In this document: positions 48,017-60,663 of the stretch, one piece after another | Layout of the letters: every line of letters begins with the position of its first letter | How positions within the stretch are numbered: the first letter of the stretch is position 1 | Made by a program: the position numbers and the translations under genes | Assembly (NCBI GenBank): GCA_028023455.1 | Contig: JAQFVV010000232.1 | Location: 62,001-126,000, forward strand | Direction of reading: 5' to 3' | Length of the DNA: 64,000 bases | From: Epiperipatus broadwayi | Taxonomy: Eukaryota > Onychophora > Udeonychophora > Euonychophora > Peripatidae | The notes under the pieces: generated by a model | The model's database searches: none | What the model was told of the DNA's origin: nothing | The model's input: only the letters and a program-made list of their open reading frames with translations

Positions 48017-49598
48017 ACATTATGGATATTAAACCATTATAATATCACATGACTGCCACTTATCATCCTTGCACAGATTATTAAAATTGCAACGCTCTCC
48101 ATATAGTAGTGCCTTGTAATTCAAGCTATAGTAATCAATAGATGCCAGAACATTTGTGTATTTAAATCCCTATCTAATACCTACTCATTCAATATCCCCT
48201 TATGGCTATCATCAGTGAAGAGCATATGACAGCAATGCAACTAGACATTTGGATCTAATGCATTTCTCCAGCACCTTTTACCTGTTTAGTTAAATATAAA
48301 GCAATGAGCCCAAATGAAAACTAATAATATTTTTCAATCCAAGTTAATTTGCCTGTGTAATCATACATATCTGAACCCAATTCAGTATCTATATATTTTA
48401 GTGTGTTTTTTTTTTTGTAACAATCATATGTAAAATCATTATAATATCACATGTCCATCACTTTTTATTTTTGCACAAGATATAAAAATAGTACCAACTC
48501 TCTCCATATAATAGTGTACCCAGTGCAAGCTATAGTAATTAATAGTCCCCAGAATGTTTGCGCATTTAAATTCCTATCTAGTGCATACTCTTCCAATATC
48601 CCAGGACTAGTTTCTAGTTTATGGCTTTCATCAGTGAGGAGCCTTAGATCTGAGAGCAATGTACCTAAACTTTAGTATCTAATGCATTCTTCAACATTTC
48701 TCAGCTATTTTTTTCGTCCAAGCTAATTTGCCTGTAGAGTAATTCTAATCTGAACCTTGTTTAGTATCTATATATTTTGGGTCTTTTGTTTTTAATAACC
48801 ATAATCACCAACATATTTTAGGTGAGATCAGTACAAAACCAATATAATGCCACATGACCACCACTTCTTATTTTTTGCAGAAGCTATTAAATTAGTAGCA
48901 ACTCTTTCCATATAGTAATGCCATTCAGTGCAAACTATAGTAATCAATAATTCTCAGAAATTTTGTGCATTTAAATCCCTATCTAGTGCATACTCATCCA
49001 ATATCCCCAGATTAGTTTCTAGTTTATAGCTATCATCAGTGAAGAACCTTGGATCTGAGAACAAGACACCTGGATATTGGGGATCTAATACATCCTCAAG
49101 CAACTGTCTTTTACTTATTTAGTCAATAATAAAGCAATTAGCCTCAGCTAAAAACACAATAATATTTTTAATCCAAACTAATTTACCTGTATAGTCATAC
49201 ATATTTTAGCCAAAGGATGTTGGTGACTATAGTATAAAAATCAAAAACATCAAAATATATAGGTGCTGCATTGGGTTCAAATTTGTATAACTATACAGGC
49301 AAATTAGTTTGGATTGAAAACATTATTATGTTTTTGCTTTGGGTTCATTGTTTTATATTTTATTAAATAGATAAAAGACAGTTACATGAGAGATGCATTA
49401 GATCCAAAAGCCTAGATACATTACTTTCAGATCCAAGATTCATCAGACTTCCATAAGCTAGAAACTAGCCTGGGGATATTGAATGAATAGGTACTAGATA
49501 GAGATTTAAATATACAAGCTTTTTGGGTGTTATTGATTAGTACAGATTATACTAAGTGGCACTACTGTATAGAGAGACTTGTTACTACATTATGAATA
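48017..49598. mobile_element. Family A composite, copy A2 (three direct units plus one inverted)
   Basis: The flanking 12-mers acattatggata (48017-48028) and acattatgaata (49587-49598) differ at one base. Between them, direct units begin at about 48031, 48433 and 48836 (period 402-403). At about 49205 the sequence turns round and an inverted unit runs to the right end, closing on the ctctccatatag-type repeat. Each unit contains the ctctccatatagtagtgcc motif and the block with tcatcagtgaggag. No coding capacity. The plus and minus frames near 48451 are by-products of the repeat. Confidence 0.8.
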
Positions 49599-52377
49599 GG
49601 GTACATTTGAATTGTATGTCTTGGGTCAGGACTTTATAATGATTATTGTACTTTCTTCAGAGACCAAGTCAGATTTATAAGCAGAGATTAACACTTTGGT
49701 ATGTAAAAAGTATATTTTCTTAAAGAATGTTGTAAACAACCATAGAAACAAATGATCAAGAAAAATATATCAAATCCAACATTGGATAAATTATATATTA
49801 CAACTATTAGCATTAGGAGATCAATGCTACCTATAATATATTCCAAATTGTTTTTCTTCAGAGTGTATCTTTGTGATTTTTATATTCATCAATGTATAAT
49901 AATATAGGATAGATAAGAAAGGCATCTTATTATAAGTAAAATATGATACCTGTTTAGAATGTCACTATGCTAAAAGACATCTGGATGTCTTTTTTAAAAA
50001 CATTCGAAGAATAGACATGAGAGTAACTTGATAATTAATTGTATTCATCAACTATTTTTGCAGAGAACTTTAATTTACTATATTCTTTCACTTAGCATTA
50101 ACATTAAATAATTTTAGAATAACTTTTACTAAAGTACATCTTTAATTTTTTTATTTTTGCACAATTGGCATTTCACTTATTTATTTTTCACTGTCCATAT
50201 TGGCCTAATTTAGACTTTTGATACTTTCTTCTATCATTAAGTACATTCTTCTTATACTCTGGACAATTTAAATTTATTCTTCTTCTCAGAAACATGACAC
50301 CTAATCCTCACCTTACTCTTATTGATTAACTTTTTATAATATATTTATTTTTTCTCCTATTTTAAGATTAATACCCTATCTATTCGGGAATGATATGAAG
50401 CCATAACATTTTAACTCACATGTCTAATATCTAGTATATATTTTACTCAATGGCTCCGCTTTCCGGATGACACCTTAACATATAAATAAAAAAAGATTCC
50501 ACTGATCTCTGAATTTCCCAACATAACCATTTTACCCATTTAGAATACATAAATTAATTCTGCTTCCTAGTAAACTGTCAACAACGATGAGAGTACATTT
50601 TTTAGGATATTCTGTCAATATAACTTTACTGCAGAAATTTTTTTTAAAAATTCCAGAAAGTCCACCTTTTAATATATCCATGTACATTCAGAAAAAAATG
50701 ATTACATTTATAAACAAGATTTTCTTTTCAATATATATATATAATGTTGAATTACCTATTATAACTACTTGTTCAATGATATTTTAATCAGTTATGTGTT
50801 CATGAAATAATACATTAGCTCTATTCTTTGGACCAATATTATTGTCTACATTAAGAAAAAAAAAATCAATCTAAAACTGAAAACTGAGTGGTATAAGACC
50901 CATTATTTTCAAAGTCATTGATTATAAAATTTTTGCAAATATCAAACTGAAAACTGAATGGTATAAGACCAATTATTCCCAAAGTCATTGATTATAAAAT
51001 TTTTGCAAATATCACACACCATGTTTATCCAAAAACTATTCTTTTTTGTGAGTTATATGAAACTCTTTGATTATGATATTGCCTATATTAATATCAAATC
51101 AATGGTCTGATCAACTGAAATTGCTTACCAACAAATATTTTGCTCAAGTGAATATCCAGGAATCCTCATTAATCTTTTTACTCTATTCATGATATATACA
51201 GACTCTAAGAGACCAGAGTATTATATTTGATAGCTTCACTTTTCAAATCTTGATATTACAGTTTAAAAGTCATCAATATATTTTTCTTTTCTAGAAATAT
51301 CCAATATTCCTAATAGTTATAAATATATTGAATGACTTCCAAGAGCAGTCAACTCATTATAATACAATGTGAAAAATTATCTTTTGATAGTACACTACTG
51401 AAAAAGAAATCTCTTTTCATGTACCTCTATAATATTCTTCCTAATGTGTTGAAAATCAGAATTAATTATTTTCTTATTCCTACTTATAGACAAATTCAAG
51501 ACAATATAAAAATTATTTTCTCCATTTCATCTCTACCAAATAGCAAAAGTCAGTCTTTAATACTATTCTTGTAGAGCTGACAGCTTAATATAGTTTTGTT
51601 TTGTCTCTAACTCTATATTTAACAAATAAATTTGCAAAACAATGATAAATCATTTTTAGCACTTCATTATACCTTGATCTCACAAAATACCTCACATTTC
51701 TTAGTTAGCTATATGTGGAAAATTGATTTTGATATATCCCAATCCTTTACCTTTTTTTATAAAAGTCAAGATTTTTAATCCTCTTAGAAAATACAAACCA
51801 TTACTATCACCTAATTTAATAGTTCAACTACCATATTCAGTTATATCTTGCTTAATAATATCTTTCTTAAGCTGACATAATTATATATATATATATGTAG
51901 TGGAAAGTGAAAATACATATCTTCTTTAGTTGTTTTCTTTTGAATTATTATGAGAATGTAATCAAGGGTTTATTTTTTTGATGGTCATCATTCTTAAGAA
52001 CTTTTTATAATTGGGAATTTTCTGATATTAATGCCATTGGACTTATATGACATATTTTTCAAAGTTATTATATTTCTAATATTTGTTAATTAATATTTAA
52101 TATTGTTGATACTTTTAGCAATCAGTGTTGTTTTAATGGTAAATATTATGTACATTTATTATAATAAAAAATAGATTTAAGTTAATTGTCTTATATGTGA
52201 TGTATACAGTTTTATATTTGTAAATTTTGATTTAAGTTTTTTTTTTTTTTTTCAAATAATAAAAATTCTAGTTTTGTAAAGTATTACTAATTATTCGTAA
52301 AAGGTAAAATATTGATTATTCATTACACAAATAAATTGATTCTTGAGAGAAATTATTGAGATCATAATAATGTATAA
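49599..52377. other. Unassigned AT-rich stretch with a 70-bp duplication
   Basis: A 70-bp tandem duplication lies at 50874-51013 (aaactgaaaactga..., 5-6 differences). The plus strand from 50.2 to 51.6 kb shows a slightly more protein-like codon mix with many stops, as from a very old retroelement, but no motif could be named. Confidence 0.3.
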
Positions 52378-53615
52378 CAGCTATCCACATCATGTTATGC
52401 AATCGATATACATGACCACATACATGTGAAAAAAGATAAATAATCTCCAATATATATATTTCGTGCTGAACCAGCACTCATTAGTTGGTCCAGGTCACCA
52501 TTTCCCATAGATAAATATAATCAGTGCTCACTTTATATTAAAATAGCAAATCTTCAAACTTTAATCTTCTCCACTCTCCAATTCTTCAGCCATCCATATT
52601 ATTGAAAATCTGATGATGGAATGCTCAAATTTCTGGTTTATGCCAATATTGTCATACTCATGTTGACTTTATTACTACGACCCCCTCATATATAGGACCT
52701 TAATATATCCATTTAAATATCCAGAAGAGGAATGTGCAGAATTCAGGATGAATCTGCAATAATTAAATTACAAATATAATGTGTATACTGAACTTCTAGA
52801 TGTAATAAGAATGGATTTGAATACATACTTTCAAGAACCCTTCAGCTATCCACTCCAACATATATAATTGATACACATGTGATTCTTATTTTATACTGAA
52901 CCAGCACTCATCAATTGGTCCACATTATCATCTCCCACACTTATATAAAATCAGTGATCATTTTATATTAAGATAGCAAAACTTCAAACTTTAATGGATA
53001 GGCTTCAATCTTTTCCACCCTCCAATTCTTCAGCCATCCATATTATTGAAAATCTGATAATGGAATGCTCAAGTCCCTTATTAATGTCAATATTATTATC
53101 ATATCCAAGTTGGTTCAGCACAAAATATGAATATTGGAGATCATTTATCTGTTTCACATTATGTGGTCATATGTATCAATTATATAAGATGGAGTGGCTA
53201 TGTTCAAATCCATTCTAATTGCATTTAAAAATTCAGTATATACATTATACTTGTAGTTTAATTATTACAGATTCAGCCTGAATAAGCTCCTATATGTGGG
53301 TCAGAGTGAGTTAAAGTCAACATGGGTATGACAACAATATTGGTATCAACAATGGATTTGAGCAGTCTGTCATCAGATTTTTAATAATATGGATGACTGA
53401 AGAGTTGGAGGGTGAAGAAGATTGAAGTCTATACATTAAAGTTTGAAGATTTGTTATTTTAATATAAACTGAGCATTTATTATATATGTGTGTGTGTAGG
53501 AGATGATGATCTGGACCATTTGATGAGTGCTGGTTCAGCACAAAATATTTATATTGGTGATCTCTTTTTCACATGTATATGGTAATGTATAGTGATTATA
53601 TTAGATGGAGTGAAT
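52378..53615. repeat. Family B composite, copy B2 (two direct units plus one inverted)
   Basis: Direct units begin cagctatcca at 52378 and 52843 (period 465), each containing tgaaccagcactcat, tcttcagccatccatatt and gaaaatctgat. From about 53113 the same modules run in the opposite orientation to about 53615 (gctggttcagcacaaaatat near 53530). This is the same plan as family A: direct units followed by inverted ones. No flanking duplication was found. Open frames at 52994 (+) and 53317 (-) merely follow the repeat. Confidence 0.7.
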
Positions 53616-53794
53616 ACCTTAAGGGCACTTGAAAGCCTTTTAACCTTGAAATAATTTTAATTTATTTATTTCCATCTTACCTTTTTTTGTTGTTGGTGGG
53701 AAGAGATACATAAATATAGCTCAATTCCAACTTGAATTAAAATTTTTTTTTTGAAAGAAATGAAATTTATTTTTAAGAAACATGATTTTTAATA

Positions 53795-55074
53795 TTTCCG
53801 AAAGTACTAAACATCACATGATCACTATTTCTTATGCTTGCTCATAACTTATTAAAACAGGTAAAACTCTCCATACAGTAGCGCCACTCAGTGCAAGCCA
53901 GGGTAATCAGTGGATGCCAGAAGGCAGGTGCATAAAATCCCTATCTAGTGCCTACTCAACCAATATCTCCAGACTAGTTTCTGGCTTCTGGCCTTCATCA
54001 ATGAGGAATTTTGGATCTGAGAGCACTGCATCTAGATTTTAGGATCTGATGCACCCCTCCAGCAGCCACTTTTTGTCTCTACTTAACTACACAACTATGA
54101 GAATAAAATTGAAAATAAAATATTTTCAATCCATGCTCATTTAGCTTATATAGTCATATGGGTCTGAACTCAGTTCAGTACCCATACATTTTGGTGTCTT
54201 TGTTTCTTTAATAACCATAGCCACCACTATTCTGTTAGGCAGGATTGATATTAAATCACTAAACATCAAATGATCACCATTTATTATGCTTGCTCATAAC
54301 TATTATTAAAACAGACAAAACTCTCCATACAGTATACCACTCAGTGCAAGCCAGAGTAATCAATGGATGCTCATAGTTTTGTAGTTAAATAGAGATAAAA
54401 GATGGTTTCTGGAGTGTTGCATTAGATCTTAAGATCTGGGTGCAGTGCTCTCAGATCCAAGGCTTCTCACTGATGAAGGTCACAAGCCAGAAAGTAGTCT
54501 GGAGATTTTGGATGAGTAGGCATTAGATAGGGCTTTTATGCACAAGCCTTCTGGCATCCATTGATTACTCTGGCTTGCACTGAGTGGCATTACTGTATGG
54601 AGAGTTTTGCCTGTTTTAATACCAGTTATGAGCAAGCATAAGAAATGGTGATGTTTACTGGTTTAATACCAATTTTACCTAATAGGATAGTGGGGGCTAT
54701 GGTTATTAAAGGACCAAGGACACCAAAATGTATGGGTAATGAACTGAGTTCAGATCTATATGACTATAAGCTAATAATCTTGGATTAAAAATATTGTGTT
54801 TTCAATTTTATTCTCATAGTTTTGTAGTTAAGTAGAGATAAAAGTTGGCTATTGGAAGGTTACATTACAGCCTAAGATCTAGGTGCAGTGCTCTCAGATC
54901 CAAGGTGCCTTACTGACAAAGGCCACAAGCCAGAAACTAGTCTGGGGATATTAGATGAATAGGCACTAGATAGGGATTTTATGCACAAGCCTTCTTGCAT
55001 CCATTGATTACTCTGGCTTGCACTGAGTGGCACTACTGTATGGAGAGTTTTGCCTGCTTTAATTTCCAAAAGTA
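53795..55074. mobile_element. Family A composite, copy A3 (two direct, two inverted units)
   Basis: The flanking 12-mers tttccgaaagta (53795-53806) and tttccaaaagta (55063-55074) differ at one base. Direct units start ctaaacatcac at 53807 and 54259 (period 452); the second is cut short near 54370. Inverted units begin there and at about 54824 (period 453) and close at the ggagagttttgcctg end. The copy therefore approaches a large dimeric palindrome. No coding capacity is seen; the minus frame 54872-55069 is repeat-derived. Confidence 0.85.
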
Positions 55075-55230
55075 ATTTTTATTTATGTGCTTTGGCACTT
55101 CTCAGAGAGGTGTCAGGGTAGGTTCAGGGAAGGGGATCCTGACAGAGATAATTTGTATTTACTTTATATGCCTTATTTTTATATTTTTGGATGAGTAAAA
55201 TAATATAGCTCATTTGCAACTGTCTTTTTT

Positions 55231-55276
55231 ATATTATTATTATTACTACTACTGCTACTGCTACCACCACCACCAC
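55231..55276. repeat. Trinucleotide microsatellite
   Basis: Runs of (att)n, (act)n, (tgc/tac)n and (cac)n lie directly beyond the 3' end of LINE-3, a common place for LINE tail-associated simple repeats. Confidence 0.85.
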
Positions 55277-55389
55277 ATTTCAAAGGAACTTTATTCACAA
55301 AGAAAACAAAAGCTTACAATAAGTTACAGAGTTTATACATTAAAATACTTTTTTTTGTTAATAGAAAAAAACACACAAAAAAATTATGT

Positions 55390-55745
55390 ATTACATTGTT
55401 AAAAATAATGGTAACACACAAAAAAAAGAAGCAACAAAAAATTGTATTCAATTAAAAGTTGGATCAAAAAACTGAAGGAAAAAACCTTAGAAAGCAAAAT
55501 ATAAACTGGAAAAAATCTATTACAAATATGAATAGGAAAAAAATTCATTACCAGAGCATATAAAAATACATCATATTATTATTATAATGATAACAAAAAA
55601 AATGAAACAAAAAAATTATATACAAAGAAAAAATCGGGTCAAATAAACTGAAGGAACAAACCTTACAATAACAAAAAAACAAACCGCAAAAACTTCTTAC
55701 GAAGATGAATAGAAAAAAAAATTCTTTACTAGAGCATACAAATAA
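55390..55745. repeat. 176-bp diverged tandem duplication in the LINE-3 3' UTR
   Basis: The A-rich block containing actgaaggaaaaaacctta at 55471 recurs at 55647 (actgaaggaacaaacctta), offset 176, with moderate divergence. Confidence 0.75.
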
Positions 55746-55820
55746 AAAAAAAAAACATTATTCTTTGAGGGCAATATACCATATTACAGATTTGAGGTGA
55801 GTCGCATTTAAGACCATGTG

Positions 55821-56140
55821 TCAAGGTATGTTTGTGCTTGTGTTTCTGTTTTTTTTTTTATCTCTTTGTTGGATTTGTATTAATTTATTTTTTATTGTGT
55901 TATGATGTCTTCTGGTATTTGAGTTTATACTAAAATTACATCTTGTGCACCAGAAGGCATAGAGGATAAATGTACTAGCCCTAATACTGGAAAATATACC
56001 TTTTTCATATGCTTGTAGCAAATATCTGATTGTTGTATTTTCCCATGTTGTGATATTGCAGATCATTTTGCGAGTGTTTTCAAGTCCTTGACAAGTTAAT
56101 AGGAAGTGATTTATTGTTTCTGATTCTCGATGACAGATGA
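55821..56140 (-). pseudogene. LINE-3 ORF2 C-terminal zf-RVT-like domain
   Basis: Upstream of the open frame 55821-56066 the minus strand reads CFICHRESETINHFLLTC, an intact C-x2-C-x8-H-x4-C motif, then ENTRKMICNITTWENTTI. It matches the LINE-2 tail (CQGCKTDNETLQHFLLNC) position by position. A frame break lies between this and the RT thumb. Confidence 0.8.
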
Positions 56141-56246
56141 AACATATGTCATCTATGTTATGATAGTATCTTTTATATTAAAAAAAATTTAATGTCGGAA
56201 GTGCTTCCAGATTTATTTTAATCGGGAAAGTCAAAATATTTTGGTT

Positions 56247-57943
56247 CTAATGACCAATGTTTATATTTTTTGTTAATTGCTTAATATTAATCACCAATAG
56301 GGTTTCTGCTCTGTTTTGTATGCTTGGATAGATAAACTTAAATATTTGCCAGTATTTATATTTAGTACCATCTGTTTGTATAGGAGGTATATCTGCATTT
56401 ATTAGTGGTTTTAGGAAGTCCTTTTCAATAACCTTTGTATGGTGGTGGTGTGTCTGTGTCACTTTCATTGTATGTGATATTATTGGATATATTTTAATAC
56501 AAGTTGCTATGATGTTTATAGTTTTTTGTTCACGGAAAATATGTAAATTGTGTAAACCCAGTCCATTCAATGACAATGGCAGTTGTAGTTTTTTGATGGA
56601 AACAGATATTGTTTTTTCCTCCCACAGTAACTTTCTGCATAAAGTATAAATATTATTAATGAAACCCCTAGTGAAAATCACAATCGGAGAGAAATAAATT
56701 ATTCTGGTTATGACTAGCATATTAAACAATGCTATTTTGGCATATAGTGATAGATATGCCTTTAGTATCAAAAACAGGTTTATTCAACTATGTTTACAAT
56801 AAAGAAAAAATTATAAAATAACATTAAATTTGGCAATACATTTATAAACCATTAAATTACTTAATGTCCAATATTAATTTGTGTTCTTATTGCAATTGTA
56901 CTGAGATGGAAAGAGAAACCTAAAAAAGGGCTAGGCTTTCCCTTGAAATAATCTGTAATTGGACTTGAGGTGTAAATTTTCCAGGCACAAGATTTTTCAA
57001 CATTAACATTAAGCTTATATGTATTCGAGTAATTAGCTCTTATTTTTAAAAGTTTGGGTATCTGTTTTTTGCTCTTTAAGAAGACAGATATGTTGTCCAT
57101 GTAAGCAATTCATGGAACATAGGAGTCCAGTTGTGGTATGTATATTCCATTTATTTTTTCTGCAATTTCTTTAATTAGTGGGTTGATATATACATTGCAA
57201 ATAGTAGCGAGCTTAGTGGAGATCCTTGTGGTATGGAGCAGTTTGGTACTATTGATGGAGCTGTTTTACCATTTATAGTAATATATATTTTTTGGTTAAG
57301 TATAACAAATTAGTGATTATGTAAATATAGGCTTTGGGGATTGTAGAATTTATTAATAGTTCAACTAGCTTGTTTATTAATACATTATCAAATGCTGACT
57401 TTATCTCTAATTGTTCTACTACTGTTGCATACTTTTTGTTAGTTCTTACTGTGTCTATGACTGTTTTATAGATGAACGCTGCCTGGTTAACTGAAGAGCC
57501 TTTTTTGGCAATTGGTGTTTGGATATAGTTGGAGTGATGTATGGCTCTATTCTGTCTTTGACGACAGATTCAAGTATTTTAATGCCTAGTGAGCTCATCG
57601 AAATTGGATGTAGATTTTCAAGTGTGGTTGGACTTTCTTGTTTTTTTAAAAAAGGAACTATTGATATAGGGTTTAAGTTTGGAATTTTGTATACTTGTTT
57701 TGTAAGCAAATTCGCTATTTTCACTAAATATTGTGTAGTGTGAGTTTCTAAGTGTGAAAAAATTCTTTTTGGGATCCCAGGCATGCCTAGGTGGCTGGAA
57801 TCTGGGATTTGATCTATTTTTTGTTTGAATTCTATATTTCCAAATGCTATTCTCTCTTCTGCTTTCCCTAGAAAAAAGTGCTGGGTCAAAGGATTCACAT
57901 GACTGTAATTTTTTTTAAAATAATTATATATTGTATTTAGCAT
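56247..57943 (-). pseudogene. LINE-3 reverse transcriptase
   Basis: Frame 57455-57943 carries the RT N-terminus (MPGIPKRIFSHLE, PISIVPFLKKQESPTTLENL, ILESVVKDRI). Around 57200 the minus strand, through stops, gives the GSPLS-like region. Frame 56861-57100 begins at MDNISVFL, preceded by AY, so the catalytic YMDD has become YMDN, then KLNVNVEKSCAW. Frame 56247-56771 has LSLYAKIALFNMLV and LCRKLLWEEK (thumb) and LPLSLNGLGLHNL. The changed second Asp alone would abolish polymerisation. Confidence 0.8.
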
Positions 57944-57976
57944 AAATTGACCACTTATTATTTTGTGCTATTGCTT

Positions 57977-58124
57977 TTAGGTGGCTGACTGAGGCACCAT
58001 CTAATGTATTGTTTTGTCTATACATGCTTTTGTTTGAGATATATATATATTTAGATGGCTGACTGAGGCACCATCTAATGTATTGTTTTGTCTATACATG
58101 CTTTTGTTTGAGATATATATATAT
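57977..58124. repeat. 74-bp tandem duplication in the LINE-3 linker
   Basis: The block ttag(g/a)tggctgactgagg...atatatat at 57977-58050 is repeated at 58051-58124 nearly unchanged. It lies between the RT and the hAT insertion. Confidence 0.9.
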
Positions 58125-58218
58125 ATATTTTCTTTAATGCTATATATTCTTTTAATTTGTCTTTTGCTAAATTATATGTTCTTTTAAGTTCTATAGTTCT
58201 GTCTTTATTATTCTCATT

Positions 58219-59751
58219 GTCTACTGCAGCGTTTCCCAACCTTTTTTGGCTCACGTACCACTTGGTAGTACATCACGCTAAATTGTACCACTTCGTAAAA
58301 ATGATTGTATTTTGTGAAATTTATTGTGAGTGTGTTATTTTATTTGCATTATAAATATTATAGGGTGACCATGTATTCACATCACAATGAGACAAATTAC
58401 ATTGAAACACGCTTAAACGATTATAAACTCACTGAAAATATAAATTCACTGTAACATATATATATATATATGTGTGTGTTTGTTCAAAGTTTCATATTTA
58501 TCTACTATTTTGTCATATTTCGTTTACTAATAAATGGTTGTAATAAAAACACAAAATTATAAAAAACCAATTAATATATTTTATCATAATCAAATATTTT
58601 TATAAAATAAATTTAATGAGATCCTTGTGCTTGTTTCGAAAAACATAATTTTTTGAAATTTGGTTCAAAAGATGTGAGGTATACAGCTGCATTCAATTTG
58701 TTTCAATACTTTTTTTTTTTTTAAATATATGAAGAAAAAGCTCTTTCTCTAACTAATTTCATACTAGTAAATGGTAATAATAATTTAAGAGCTTTCTCAG
58801 AAAGTTGTTCATAATCTTTAATGTTTAACCAAAATTAATTAGATTGTGTCGATAATTCTATTAAATTTTCTTTCTCTTTTATTGATAATGATGTAGCTTT
58901 TTCTAAATGTTCTTCATAGAAGGGGTTTGAAATCCACTTATCATTTGTGTTTTCGGGTTTTGCAAAATATTCCATTAAAGACTATTTTAATCCTGTTAAA
59001 TGTGCTATTATATTTTCTCGTATATCTTGAGACAGACTAACCTTATTTTCAAACAAAAAAATATGTAGAGTTTTGAATACTTTCGGTTGATTGTTTTCAA
59101 TACACTGCTTCCAAAAATCTAATTTCTTAATCATATTTTCAATTTTATCATTAACATTAAAGATCGTTATCGAGTTGTTCTGAGGTGTCAAATTTAAGTT
59201 ATTTATTTGCAAAAAAATATCAGTTAAATATGCAATCACCTGAATGAAGCCAACCAAAATCATACAATTTCGAAGAAAGATCAAAAGAATTGTCTTCAAA
59301 AAAAAAACTGTCCTTCTTGTCTAAATTCGAATAAGCGGGGTTATATGGGGATCAATGAATTTTAATAAACAAAGACGATACAATCACAAACAATAACCTG
59401 TCACTTGTAAGCCGCGCAGGGAAGTGAACAAGAGTGCAGCACCATGACAACAGTGGCGGCAATATCTCAAGTTACTAATGGCTAACGGCTAAATTTAAAA
59501 ATGCACTCCAAAAAAACGATATCGATTGCTGGATTTTCGATCATCGACTGTACATATTAACAACTTTACTGTATAATATTATTAATTAAAATAATTTTTA
59601 TGAATTATAGGAAAAAACGTTTCTATGATATTTTTATGATTTGATTTTTTTTATGTCTGCCATTATTGATTATTTTTCGCGTACCACCAACCAGCAACTC
59701 GCGTACCACCAGTGGTACGCGTACCACAGGTTGGGAAACGCTGGTCTACTG
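58219..59751 (-). mobile_element. hAT transposon with 8-bp target duplication
   Basis: GTCTACTG at 58219-58226 and 59744-59751 flank a 1517-bp element. Its ends are CAGCGTTTCCCAACCT (58227) and AGGTTGGGAAACGCTG (ending 59743), a perfect 16-bp terminal inverted repeat. Subterminal gtaccac motifs occur repeatedly at both ends (for example 58255, 58284, 59680, 59703, 59721), likely transposase-binding sites. A transposase remnant lies on the minus strand. An 8-bp duplication and CAG...GTTTCCCAAC ends are hallmarks of the hAT superfamily. It sits in the LINE-3 endonuclease-RT linker, so it is younger than LINE-3. Confidence 0.95.
58700..59299 (-). pseudogene. hAT transposase C-terminal half
   Basis: The open minus frame 58982-59299 includes IAYLTDIFLQINNLNL, SITIFNVNDKIENMIKKLD and FWKQCIENN, typical of the ZBED/Buster-like hAT transposase. 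Past its stop the strand continues KWISNPFYEEHLEKA, FWLNIKDYEQLSEKALKLLL and PFTSMKLVRE, the C-terminal dimerisation block that normally ends in a conserved W..E. The N-terminal half, with the BED zinc finger and first catalytic residues, is missing, so the element is internally deleted and non-autonomous. Confidence 0.8.
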
Positions 59752-60663
59752 TATTAATGATTGCTTTATGCAATTTTTCAACTAATGTATATAATCCTGT
59801 GGGTGTTGGTGCTCTTCTTGTATCATGCTGAATTGTGTGCGAAATAATATTTATAAATGTTAACCATGCTTGCACAGGATCAATTTTTAGTTTATTAATT
59901 TTATTGAGATGTATGTATATTTCAGAATATAGGAATTCTGTTGTTTGTGATGGGAGAAGAATCTTCATGATTTTTCCTGTGTTAAAATATTTTTGTGTAA
60001 TGAATTCTAGGTTTAAATCAATCATCATTGCAGCATGGTCTGACATGGGGGTATTAATTATTGAGAGATTGATCATGTAGTGAAGTGAAGGTGAGTAAAC
60101 ATTAAATCAATTAATGATGCAAATCTGCCATTGTTGAATGAAATGGCTCCATCAGGCAGAAAACTCTCCCCACTAACTAATGGGAAAGTGATCATTTGAA
60201 GCCATTTTCTTATGTAATTATCATGTCATATTGAAATCCCGAGGAGTAGAGATGAAGAAGGTGAAGTTGCTAACCTACTTTTTATAATTTGTATGATTGT
60301 GTTGATCATTTTTGTGTTAGATGGAATGTATACATATATTACATTTATTGTATTTGACAGATGTAAAAAGGTTATAATTATTATATGTGCATCCATATAT
60401 AGTATTTTGAAACTTGAAAAAGGATTATTTATACTTATTATTATTCTTGTGCCGGCTGATGGTGAGAAAGTGTCTGTGGAAAAGGTTGTAAAGCCTATAT
60501 TATTTGTGTATTGTGCTGGGTTAGTAGTAGAACCATGATATATTTTTGTTTCGAGTATACCTAATACATGTGGCTTATTTATTTCATGCCACTTTTTCAA
60601 TTGATATATTTTTTTTATGTCATTTAAACCTCTAATATTTAATGAACAAACTTTAAATTTCAT
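59752..60663 (-). pseudogene. LINE-3 AP-endonuclease domain
   Basis: Frame 60226-60663 starts MKFKVCSLNIRGLNDIKK and has VLGILETKIY, the N-terminal catalytic Asn and Glu blocks, then INVIYVYIPSNTKM. Frame 59663-60076 has IINTPMSDHAAMMIDLNLEF, the C-terminal S-D-H catalytic block, followed by an Ile/Asn-rich linker. The frame then runs into the hAT end, which supplies its last ~30 residues. A frame break separates the two halves. The start codon at 60663 is the natural ORF2 start in this copy. Confidence 0.8.

Noticed and set aside
48029-49200. Regular 402-bp repeats considered as a CRISPR-like or satellite array
   Set aside because: Repeat and spacer lengths do not fit CRISPR, the DNA is eukaryotic, and the inverted last unit plus flanking 12-mers argue for a mobile element rather than a simple satellite.
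50160-51600. Plus-strand LINE RT/endonuclease remnant
   Set aside because: Many stops and no catalytic motif (no YxDD, SDH or N-x-R-G) could be placed.
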